A stretch of DNA of 14,174 bases from PBB1 sp031390425 (GTDB lineage: Bacteria; Pseudomonadota; Gammaproteobacteria; Burkholderiales; Burkholderiaceae_C): assembly GCA_031390425.1 (NCBI GenBank), contig JANMTL010000303.1, positions 1-14,174 on the forward strand, written 5' to 3'. The first letter of the stretch is position 1; each line of letters begins with the position of its first letter. Below the pieces are notes generated by a model. The model saw only the letters and a list, made by a program, of their open reading frames with translations. It did not search any database and was not told the DNA's origin. Made by a program: the position numbers and the translations under genes. Below, piece after piece: positions 1-6,181 of the stretch.

Positions 1-17
1 TCTGGTCCTGTCTTCAT
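1..17 (-). CDS. Start of a probable transposase orfA, runs off the left edge
   Basis: Only the first codons are visible on the minus strand (Met-Lys-Thr-Gly-Pro). The start is supported by a near-perfect ribosome binding site, GAGGAGG, four bases upstream of the ATG. Its location about 60 bp inside the presumed IS end fits the first frame of an IS3-type transposase. There is too little protein to confirm the family. Confidence 0.4.
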
Positions 18-78
18 ATGTCCTCCTCAAGGTCAAAATAACAGACCTCGTGGCGTCCACTTTTTGGGGGCCAGTTCA
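1..78 (-). mobile_element. Left end of an IS3-family-like insertion sequence (partial)
   Basis: Read on the minus strand from position 78, the sequence begins TGAACTGGCCCCCAAAAAGT and continues GGAC. This resembles the terminal inverted repeats of IS3-family elements of the IS150 type, which begin with TG and carry a CCCCAAAAAGT-GGAC core. About 60 bp inside the end there is a strong Shine-Dalgarno (GAGGAGG) followed by ATG at 17-15, as expected for the first transposase frame (orfA). The rest of the element is outside the window, so family, length, the other end and target duplication cannot be checked. The family call is from recognition of the end pattern only. Confidence 0.55.
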
Positions 79-120
79 CTTCTTCGTCCTTCCGAAGGGG
101 AACCCATTTCTCCGCAGGTC

Positions 121-1530
121 ATGACGGCACGAACCGACCAGGACAGCGTTCTCGAAGTCGTCGATGCACAGCCGATGGTTGCGGGAAGTGAGCCAGCGCT
201 GCGCTTTCGCCTCGCTCTGAATCACCTTGTCGACGACGCGGGGAGATCTGCTCCAGTGTCGATGTCAGGCGCCTCACTCTCCAAGCGGCAACGGGTGGTG
301 TTCGCGGAGCCTCCATCTGCTGCCTCGGCCTCGCCCTACATGCTGCCGCTGGTCTCACCTTCACCCGCAGGCCGCGAGCAGGTTGTCAGCCCACCGTTGG
401 TCGAAGTCTGTACGTCGGCGATTCGACCCGGCGACACCGTCCACACCCGCTGGGCGATGCGAGGGGAAGGCGCGGAGACTGGCCCGGGTGTCGAGGTGGG
501 CCTGCGCCTGGCCAGGGCTGGCAACACTGCTACTCGCAACGCCACGGTTGAACTCGGCATCAAAGAAGCCGCGAGATCGAATGTCGACGGGGTCGAGTGG
601 GCACTCCACAACGTGACCGCTGCGCGCAAACTCGGACGCGTGCCCGCACCGATTGTCGATCCGGGCATCGAAGTGATCGTCGTCACACCTCGGGAGACGG
701 CGCATCGCCTGGTCGCTCTTGACACAAACCCAGGGGACAACCGGAAGCTGACGCTGGGAGTAAAGGCACACCAAGCTGACGATCCCGATTCCACCGAGGC
801 GTCCCGCGATCTCTCGCTCCGACTGCTGGAGCCACTGTATTGCGGCGCCTTCCCGCACGGGGACGCTGGTACCTTTCCAGCGGGATCCGATGTGACATGG
901 GCGGTGGCGGCTGGCGATGGGGCGCGCGGAGCCCAGGATCCGCTGGACCTTTCCCAACTGTCGAGCCTGACGGAAATACTGGAGAGCGCCCGGACACTCG
1001 AAGCATGGAACACCGGTGAAGGGGTCCGCGTAGTCCGTCTAGGCCAGTGGCAGCCTCTGGCAGCCCAGCCCAGCGGAGCATCGAGCATGCCTGACGGCTA
1101 CAGCCTCGCGCCCAGCGCCGATCTGGCTCGACTGCTGCAGATAACCCACAAGGACCGCAACGCACCGCGTCACTGGCTGCTAAAGGAAGGCATTGCTGCA
1201 GGCCCCATGCTGATGCTGCTGGTCAGGTCAGGGGCGTCATATCGTTCCCTGTTCGCGTTCGCAATTGACTGGAACAGGGGCGCGGCGCTCGAACAACCAG
1301 AACGGGTTCTGGCCGTACGCGCCGGAAAGGTCATGGGCTACGGAGACCTGGGCGGCCCTATCAGCATTCGCCTGGAGCAAGGGAGCTACATGCTTCATCA
1401 CACAGCGTTCGCGCTTGACGTGGTCACACCAGGAAACGCGCTCGCCAATACCAGGGCATGGCTGTTCGGCCCGGGTGGTGCCTGCAGCGCCATCACTGGA
1501 CTCGACTCCGACCTTATTGGGCCTAATTGA
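121..1530 (+). CDS. Hypothetical protein, possibly 5'-disrupted by the IS
   Basis: This is a long open frame of 469 codons from the ATG at 121, with GC-rich third positions consistent with real coding. I do not recognise a family. The N-terminal third alternates short hydrophobic stretches with Ser/Pro/Ala-rich linkers. Residues of roughly 100-200 read like beta-rich Ig-like sequence (repeated Val/Leu alternation, GDTVHTRW). The C-terminal part has a hydrophobic patch (GPMLMLLV) and a Gly-rich end. There is no signal peptide, membrane helix or catalytic motif that I can name. The frame stays open upstream through the presumed IS end to the window edge, and no good Shine-Dalgarno precedes 121. 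The native N-terminus may therefore have been removed by the IS insertion 42 bp upstream. An alternative TTG at 64 lies inside the IS end and is unlikely to be native. Confidence 0.5.
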   Translation: MTARTDQDSVLEVVDAQPMVAGSEPALRFRLALNHLVDDAGRSAPVSMSGASLSKRQRVVFAEPPSAASASPYMLPLVSPSPAGREQVVSPPLVEVCTSAIRPGDTVHTRWAMRGEGAETGPGVEVGLRLARAGNTATRNATVELGIKEAARSNVDGVEWALHNVTAARKLGRVPAPIVDPGIEVIVVTPRETAHRLVALDTNPGDNRKLTLGVKAHQADDPDSTEASRDLSLRLLEPLYCGAFPHGDAGTFPAGSDVTWAVAAGDGARGAQDPLDLSQLSSLTEILESARTLEAWNTGEGVRVVRLGQWQPLAAQPSGASSMPDGYSLAPSADLARLLQITHKDRNAPRHWLLKEGIAAGPMLMLLVRSGASYRSLFAFAIDWNRGAALEQPERVLAVRAGKVMGYGDLGGPISIRLEQGSYMLHHTAFALDVVTPGNALANTRAWLFGPGGACSAITGLDSDLIGPN

Positions 1531-1589
1531 AGGACGGAGCATCTCGAGAGAGTTGCACTGAGGATGCCGGCGTACCGTCCATAGTGAAG

Positions 1590-2031
1590 TTCGCTTGGCC
1601 TCCACGCAGGCTCGAAGGCTTTTGGAAAGGACTTTTCGGCTACACGCATGGCATCGTCGTCATCAACGCGTTCTACGAGAACGTGAACCGGCATCGCGTC
1701 GACGGACGCGAACTCGGCGCGGACGAAGCGGTCGAGAACGTAGTGCTGGAGTTCAAACCGGCGGCCGACTCAGGACATGCTCGTCGCCTGCCTATGGTCG
1801 AGGTGGACGGCGCCCGGAGAGCCGGAGAGCCGGACCTGATGTCGTTCGCGGCCATCACTGATGAGGCGCCGGCCGAGGTCGCCGCTGCTGGGCACGACCG
1901 CAGCATCATTCCGATTCGGCCAGAGCACGTCGCCGCGTGGCTGAATCCAGACCACGTGAACCTCGCAGCCCCAGCACGCGATCCCCGACGACAGGGCCAG
2001 GCCGTTCTACGAGCATCGGATGGCGGCTTGA
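1590..2031 (+). pseudogene. Degraded SRAP-domain (YedK/HMCES-like) gene
   Basis: SRAP proteins bind abasic sites in single-stranded DNA through an N-terminal Cys2 thiazolidine. The sequence keeps the middle and C-terminal family signature: a FYEN segment carrying the conserved Glu, GHDR with the conserved His, and a WLNPD stretch. The copy is broken. The N-terminus, including the MCGR start with the catalytic Cys, is absent. One extra base near 1771-1773 shifts the frame so that DMLVACLWSRWTAPGE is read in frame +1. An 8-bp tandem duplication at 1816-1831 shifts it back. A further extra base near 1971 moves the C-terminal end (DDRARPFYEHRMAA, stop at 2029-2031) into a third frame. An open frame still spans much of it because the first two shifts compensate, but its C-terminus is then nonsense. 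Family assignment rests on motif recognition. Confidence 0.75.
1816..1831 (+). repeat. 8-bp tandem duplication inside the SRAP pseudogene
   Basis: GGAGAGCC occurs twice in a row and is followed by GGA. Removing one copy restores the expected reading Pro-Gly-Glu-Pro-Asp-Leu. This looks like a slippage event that contributed to loss of the gene. Confidence 0.8.
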
Positions 2032-2186
2032 CCGCCATTCGTGGGGTTGCTTCGGCCCATCGCAGTAGGTATCAGCACGACCCCAGACCGAGCCGCCGAT
2101 GCTCGTCGTGCCGGGTTGTTGCTCGTCAATGCAGCGATCCCACAACGCGCGGCTCATCACGGTGGTCAAAGTTCAATCGCTTCAAA

Positions 2187-2208
2187 ACTGGCACCAGACT
2201 GGCACCAG
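2187..2208 (+). repeat. 11-bp direct tandem repeat near the tRNA-Asn 3' side
   Basis: ACTGGCACCAG is present twice back to back, between the SRAP remnant and the tRNA terminator. It could be an element boundary or recombinase-arm-type repeat, or simply slippage. No second copy of the tRNA 3' end, which would mark an integrated element, is visible in the window. Confidence 0.6.
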
Positions 2209-2223
2209 CCGATTCCAGAAAGC

Positions 2224-2253
2224 AAAAAAGTCAGCAGGCGCTAACCTGCTGAC
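2224..2253 (-). terminator. Rho-independent terminator of tRNA-Asn
   Basis: On the minus strand, 12 nt after the tRNA CCA end, a perfect 9-bp stem (GTCAGCAGG / CCTGCTGAC) with a 6-nt loop (TTAGCG) is followed directly by six T residues. This is a textbook intrinsic terminator in the direction of the tRNA. Confidence 0.9.
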
Positions 2254-2265
2254 CCTTGCATTACT

Positions 2266-2341
2266 TGGCTCCCCGACCTGGGCTCGAACCAGGGACCTAC
2301 GGATTAACAGTCCGGCGCTCTACCAACTGAGCTATCGAGGA
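2266..2341 (-). tRNA. tRNA-Asn (GTT anticodon)
   Basis: This is a 76-nt tRNA with an encoded CCA end. The acceptor arms TCCTCGA and TCGGGGA pair over seven positions (one G-T wobble). The D arm (GCTCAGTTGGTAGAGC) and T arm (CCTGG-TTCGAGC-CCAGG) are standard. The anticodon GTT sits at 2308-2306, exactly tRNA positions 34-36, in the loop CTGTTAA. It reads AAC/AAU. The gene is flanked by its own -10 box and terminator. tRNA genes are common integration sites, and the atypical region at 1-2230 lies on its 3' side. Confidence 0.97.
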
Positions 2342-2351
2342 ATAGCCTGTA

Positions 2352-2357
2352 AGTATA
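2352..2357 (-). promoter_or_regulatory. -10 box for tRNA-Asn
   Basis: TATACT on the minus strand would place the transcription start near 2345, a few bases before the mature tRNA 5' end. This is usual for a monocistronic tRNA promoter. No convincing -35 hexamer is seen at 16-18 nt. Confidence 0.55.
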
Positions 2358-2414
2358 GCCAGCTTCCGGCGCCTTGAGGCCGCGTGATTTCGGCGGAACA
2401 CTGCACTCGGCCGA

Positions 2415-3518
2415 TCATCGCGACCGGGCCTTTGCCGACTCCGCACCGGCACGCCGTTGGCGGACCGCTTGCGCCAGCAGCCGGAGCAGCGGCTGGGTGT
2501 CGGTCCATCCGAGACACGCATCGGTGATCGAGACGCCGCGCGCCAATGCGTGCCCGGCAACCAGATCTTGGCGACCGGCTTCGAGGTGGCTTTCGATCAT
2601 CACGCCGCTGATGCGTGCATCGCCTCCCGCGATCTGCGCAGCAACGTCGTGCGCCACGTCAATCTGCCGCTGGTGGCGCTTCTCGGAGTTGGCGTGCGAA
2701 AAATCGATCATCACCTGCTCGCGCAGGCCCGCCGCGCGCAGCACCTCGCAGGCTGAGGCCACGTCGGCGGCCTGGTAATTGGGCTTTTTGCCGCCGCGCA
2801 GGATCACATGGCAATCGGCGTTGCCGCGGGTCTCGAAGATCGCAGCCTGGCCCATCTTGGTCATGCCCATGAAGGCGTGCGGTGCAGCAGCCGCGACCAC
2901 CGCGTCGGCGGCAACGCGCACGCCGCCGTCGGTGCCGTTCTTGAAGCCGACCGGGCACGACAGGCCGGAGGCCAACTGACGGTGGCTTTGGCTCTCGGTG
3001 GTGCGGGCGCCGATCGCGCCCCACGACACCAGGTCGGAGATGTACTGCGGGCTCAGCAGGTCCAGGTACTCGGTGCCGGCGGGCAGGCCGATCTCGGTGA
3101 TGTCGAGCAACAACTGGCGCGCCCGCCGCAGACCTTCGTTGATGCGGAAGCTGCCGTCGAGCCGCGGGTCGTTGATGTAGCCCTTCCAGCCGACCGTCGT
3201 GCGCGGCTTCTCGAAATACACCCGCATCACCACCAGCAGATCGTCGCGCAATTCATCGGCCAGCCGCTTCAGGCCCTGGGCGTAGTCGATGGCCTGATCG
3301 TGGTCGTGGATCGAGCACGGCCCGACGACGACGATCAGCCGGTCGTCGGCTCCGCACAGCACCGACGCCACGGCCTCGCGGGCGCTTTGCACCAGCGCCT
3401 GTGCGGCCTCGGGCATCGGCAGCTCGCCCTGCAGTAGCGCGGGCGAGATCAAAGGGCGCACCGCGCCGATGCGCACGTCGTCGACGCGGGTGGTGTCTTC
3501 GGTCAGCAGCGGGTTCAC
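2415..3518 (-). CDS. aroG: 3-deoxy-7-phosphoheptulonate (DAHP) synthase, class I
   Basis: This cytoplasmic enzyme condenses phosphoenolpyruvate and erythrose 4-phosphate to DAHP, the first step of the shikimate pathway. The 367-residue protein has the full class I (AroF/G/H) pattern: GPCSIHD at 66-72, KPRTT at 104-108 in a VYFEKPRTTVGWKG block, GARTTESQSHR at 170-180, GFKNGTDGG at 191-199, and a later DFSHANS metal/substrate segment. Length matches the 350-370 residues usual for the family. The start is GTG at 3518, three bases after the stop of the upstream HAD gene, so it is probably the last gene of the thi operon. The feedback type (Phe, Tyr or Trp) cannot be settled by eye: the middle is AroG-like, while the MGMTKMGQAA stretch is closer to AroF. 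The symbol is therefore nominal. Confidence 0.93.
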   Translation of the reverse strand: MNPLLTEDTTRVDDVRIGAVRPLISPALLQGELPMPEAAQALVQSAREAVASVLCGADDRLIVVVGPCSIHDHDQAIDYAQGLKRLADELRDDLLVVMRVYFEKPRTTVGWKGYINDPRLDGSFRINEGLRRARQLLLDITEIGLPAGTEYLDLLSPQYISDLVSWGAIGARTTESQSHRQLASGLSCPVGFKNGTDGGVRVAADAVVAAAAPHAFMGMTKMGQAAIFETRGNADCHVILRGGKKPNYQAADVASACEVLRAAGLREQVMIDFSHANSEKRHQRQIDVAHDVAAQIAGGDARISGVMIESHLEAGRQDLVAGHALARGVSITDACLGWTDTQPLLRLLAQAVRQRRAGAESAKARSR

Positions 3519-3521
3519 GGA

Positions 3522-4235
3522 TCAGCACCCGAGTTGTGTCGCCAGATCGATGAGGCTGGTGGCGCGAAATGTGTTCGACGCGTCGGGCCGGTCGGCGTTG
3601 ACGCGGTTCGGTCCCCATTCGCGCGGGCGCTCGATGTAGGCGGTTTGCAGACCGCAGGCGCGCGCGGCGCTCAGGTCGCTCTGGTGCGCCGCGACCATCA
3701 GCACCTGATTCGGCTGCACATCGCAGACGTTCGCCACACCGAGGTAGGTTTTCGGGTCCGGCTTGTAGGCGCCAAAGGTCTCGGCCGACACGATGCAGTC
3801 CCACGGCAGCCCGGCGTGCTGCGCCATGTTGAACAGCAAGCTGAGGTTGCCGTTCGACAGGGTGCAGACCGTGTACTTGGACGCCAGCCGCGTCAGACCC
3901 TCGACGCTGTCGGGCCAGCCGTCGAGTTCGTGCCAAGCGTCGTTCAGATCCTGTTTCTGCTCCTCGCTCAGGTGCGTGATGCGGTTGCTTTCGAGCAGCG
4001 CGTCGAGGATGGCGCGGTGCAGGTCGTCGAGGAGGGTCCAGCGCCATTCGCCGGAGATCACGCGTTGAAGCGCAGGCTGATAAGCGTCGCGCCAGGCCAG
4101 CGCGAAGCTGTCGCCGCTGACCGGCAGGTCGAGTGCATCGACCGCGCGAGCGATGCCGGTGTGCCAATCGACGACGGTGCCGAAGACGTCGAAGGCGATG
4201 ACTTGGATGGGTTCGAGTGAAGTTTCGGTGTTCAT
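3522..4235 (-). CDS. HAD-family hydrolase, haloacid dehalogenase type II-like
   Basis: This is a 237-residue HAD-superfamily protein. Motif I is FDVFGT with nucleophile Asp16 and Thr20; motif II is LSNGN with Ser127; motif III is Lys158 in YKPDPKTY; motif IV is Asp187 in AAHQSDL. The spacing matches L-2-haloacid dehalogenases (Asp10, Ser118, Lys151 and Asp180 in the classical enzyme). However, the Ser and Asn that precede the last Asp in classical dehalogenases (SSNAWD) are replaced (AAHQSD), so dehalogenation is doubtful and the substrate is unknown. The ATG overlaps the thiE stop as ATGA, which implies translational coupling. Its place in a thiamine operon raises the possibility of a phosphatase acting on a pathway phosphate ester, but that is inference only. 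Confidence 0.88.
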   Translation of the reverse strand: MNTETSLEPIQVIAFDVFGTVVDWHTGIARAVDALDLPVSGDSFALAWRDAYQPALQRVISGEWRWTLLDDLHRAILDALLESNRITHLSEEQKQDLNDAWHELDGWPDSVEGLTRLASKYTVCTLSNGNLSLLFNMAQHAGLPWDCIVSAETFGAYKPDPKTYLGVANVCDVQPNQVLMVAAHQSDLSAARACGLQTAYIERPREWGPNRVNADRPDASNTFRATSLIDLATQLGC

Positions 4236-5155
4236 GGTTCTTGAAAAGGGAAACGGGCGGCTTCGATGGCCACCTTCCATTTTGCCGCGACCGCTTCGGG
4301 TTGCGCGGCAGTGATCAAGGCGCGCACCACGGCGACCGAGCCGACGCCGCTGGCCAGCACGTCGGGCAGCCGCTGCTCGTCGATGCCGCCGATCGCCACC
4401 AGGGCGTGGTTGCGCATCAGCCGCGCATACACCGCCAGCCGACCCGGCCCCTGCGGCACGGTCGGCATCTGCTTGAGCGTCGTCGCGTACACCGCGCCCA
4501 TCGCGATGTAGCTCGGGCTCAGGCGATCGACGCGCAGCATCTCGGCGTAGCCGTGGCTGCTGAGGCCCAGGCGCAGCCCTTCGCTGCGTATCGCGTGCAG
4601 GTCGGCGGCGGCGATGTCCTCCTGCCCCAAGTGCACGCCGTAGGCCCCGGCGCGGATCGCGGCCTGCCAGTGGTCGTTGATGAACAGCAGCGCGCCGGTG
4701 CCCCGCACCGCTTCGACCGCGATGTCGACCTCGCGCTGCACGGCCGCAGCGTCGTCGGACTTGAAGCGCAATTGCACCGTCGGCACGCCGGCCGAAGCCA
4801 GGCGCCCGACCCAGGCGGCCGTGGGCAGCACCGCGTACAGCCCGAGCGCCTTCGGGCACGGCGCGAACGCAGCGTGACGCGGATGCGTCGCGAGGCCGAA
4901 GTCGGCGGGCTCGTCGGGCCACGCGACCGCATCGAAGTGGCCGCTGCGTCGCGTACGGGCCTGCCAAGCGACGGCCAGGCATTCGGCATCGGGTTCGATG
5001 AAACCCAGCGCGCGCGCGGCCTGCTTGGCGGCGCGGTACACGGGCTCATCGCTGCGGTACGCCGTTGCCGACGTGTCCGACACCGGCAGCCCCACGGTGG
5101 CCCGGTGCGTTTCAGTGATGGCCTGCGCCATCGCTTCGATCGAATCGGTGTTCAT
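4232..5155 (-). CDS. thiE: Thiamine-phosphate synthase with N-terminal extension
   Basis: ThiE couples HMP pyrophosphate with the thiazole phosphate to give thiamine monophosphate. The TIM-barrel domain covers about residues 104-290 of 307. Family landmarks are QLRFK at 128-132, INDHW at 159-163, GVHLGQED at 173-180, a substrate-loop segment SSHGYAE, GAVYATTLK at 220-228 and VAIGGID at 253-259. Residues 1-103 are an extra segment not found in the short (about 210 aa) enzymes. I recognise no catalytic motif in it. The start ATG overlaps the thiG stop as ATGA, and the stop overlaps the HAD start the same way. No separate ribosome binding site is seen, so translation probably depends on coupling. 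Confidence 0.92.
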   Translation of the reverse strand: MNTDSIEAMAQAITETHRATVGLPVSDTSATAYRSDEPVYRAAKQAARALGFIEPDAECLAVAWQARTRRSGHFDAVAWPDEPADFGLATHPRHAAFAPCPKALGLYAVLPTAAWVGRLASAGVPTVQLRFKSDDAAAVQREVDIAVEAVRGTGALLFINDHWQAAIRAGAYGVHLGQEDIAAADLHAIRSEGLRLGLSSHGYAEMLRVDRLSPSYIAMGAVYATTLKQMPTVPQGPGRLAVYARLMRNHALVAIGGIDEQRLPDVLASGVGSVAVVRALITAAQPEAVAAKWKVAIEAARFPFQEP

Positions 5156-5964
5156 GCGTGATGCCAGAACGGAGTACCCAGCACCGGCGTGCTCGGCTGC
5201 GCCGCTTGCTGCTCGCCCATCGCGCCCGCATGGTGCGCACTGCGGCCGGCCAGCACCGCGTCGGCGAATGCACCCGCCATCGCGACCGGATTCTGGGCCA
5301 GTGCCACAGCGGTATTCAGCAGCACGCCGTCGTAGCCCCACTCCATCACCTGACACGCGTGCGATGGTTTGCCAAGACCGGCGTCGACGATCATCGGCAC
5401 CGCCAGCCGCTCGCGCAGCACCTGCATGGCGTACGGGTTGATCGGGCCCTTGCCGGTGCCGATCGGCGCAGCCCAGGGCATCACCGCCTGGCAACCGACA
5501 TCGACCAGGCGCTGGCACACCACCAGGTCTTCGGTGCAGTACGGCAGCACCTGGAAGCCGTCCTTGATCAGCCACTCGGCCGCTTCGACCAGCTTGAGCG
5601 TATCGGGCTGCAGCGTGTAGTCGTCGCCGATCAGTTCGAGCTTGAGCCACGGCGTGCCGAACACCTCGCGCGCCATCTGTGCGGTGGTGATCACCTCCTG
5701 GATGCCGTGGCAGCCGGCGGTGTTGGGCAGCACCGGCACGCCGAGTGTTTGCAGCAGACGCCAGAACGCGTTGCCCGCATCGGCGTTCAGTGCGCCCTGG
5801 CGGCGCAGCGATGCAGTGAGCATCGCTGGCCGCGCGCGGCGCACGGCATCTTCGAGCACCTGCGGCGACGGGTAGCGCGAGGTGCCGAGCATCAACCGGC
5901 TTTGAAAGGTCTGGCCGTACAGCACCAACGCATCGGCGGTCGGGGGGCTTGCCTCGGTGTTCAT
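5152..5964 (-). CDS. thiG: Thiazole synthase
   Basis: ThiG builds the thiazole phosphate ring from 1-deoxyxylulose 5-phosphate, dehydroglycine and the sulfur on ThiS thiocarboxylate. The 270-residue protein has the family blocks: SRLMLGT at 22-28, PNTAGCHG at 80-87, WLKLELIGDD at 106-115 with the expected Schiff-base Lys108, FQVLPYCTED at 137-146, VMPWAAPIGTGKG at 161-173 and DAGLGKPSHA at 194-203. The N-terminal signature is slightly atypical, GTSRY instead of the usual GTGKY. A GAGGAA ribosome binding site lies in the 19-nt gap after thiS. About 25 C-terminal residues are low-complexity and extend past the core. Confidence 0.95.
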   Translation of the reverse strand: MNTEASPPTADALVLYGQTFQSRLMLGTSRYPSPQVLEDAVRRARPAMLTASLRRQGALNADAGNAFWRLLQTLGVPVLPNTAGCHGIQEVITTAQMAREVFGTPWLKLELIGDDYTLQPDTLKLVEAAEWLIKDGFQVLPYCTEDLVVCQRLVDVGCQAVMPWAAPIGTGKGPINPYAMQVLRERLAVPMIVDAGLGKPSHACQVMEWGYDGVLLNTAVALAQNPVAMAGAFADAVLAGRSAHHAGAMGEQQAAQPSTPVLGTPFWHHA

Positions 5965-5983
5965 GGTGGGGTGGTTCCTCGGT

Positions 5984-6181
5984 TCAACCGCCGGTGACCG
6001 GCGTGATCACGTCGATGCGGTCGTCCGCATGCAGCGGCGTGTTTTGGTAGCTGGAGTTCGGCACGAATTGCATGTTGATTGCTGCCGCAAACGGTGGCCT
6101 CAGGTGAAGCAGCGCAATCGCATCGGCCAGCGTGGCCCCGGCCGGCAGCGCGTGGGCGACGTTGTTGATCCAGACATTCAT
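5984..6181 (-). CDS. thiS: Sulfur carrier protein ThiS
   Basis: This 65-residue ubiquitin-like sulfur carrier ends in the diagnostic Gly-Gly (VITPVTGG), which is adenylated by ThiF and then thiocarboxylated to donate sulfur to ThiG. Length is typical. The start ATG shares its A with the thiO stop (TGATG), so the two are translationally coupled. No thiF or MoeB-like activating enzyme is in the window and one must be encoded elsewhere. The small size, the di-Gly end and the position between thiO and thiG make the call firm. Confidence 0.95.
   Translation of the reverse strand: MNVWINNVAHALPAGATLADAIALLHLRPPFAAAINMQFVPNSSYQNTPLHADDRIDVITPVTGG

Noticed and set aside
1906..2169. A minus-strand 87-codon ORF (MTTVMSRALWDRCIDEQQPG)
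   Set aside because: The first 46 codons look mildly protein-like, but there is no ribosome binding site, no recognised family, and the second half is antisense to the SRAP remnant.
2099..2377. A plus-strand ORF with the stretch SPTWARTRDLRINSPALYQL
   Set aside because: This is the well-known spurious translation of the antisense strand of a tRNA, here tRNA-Asn.
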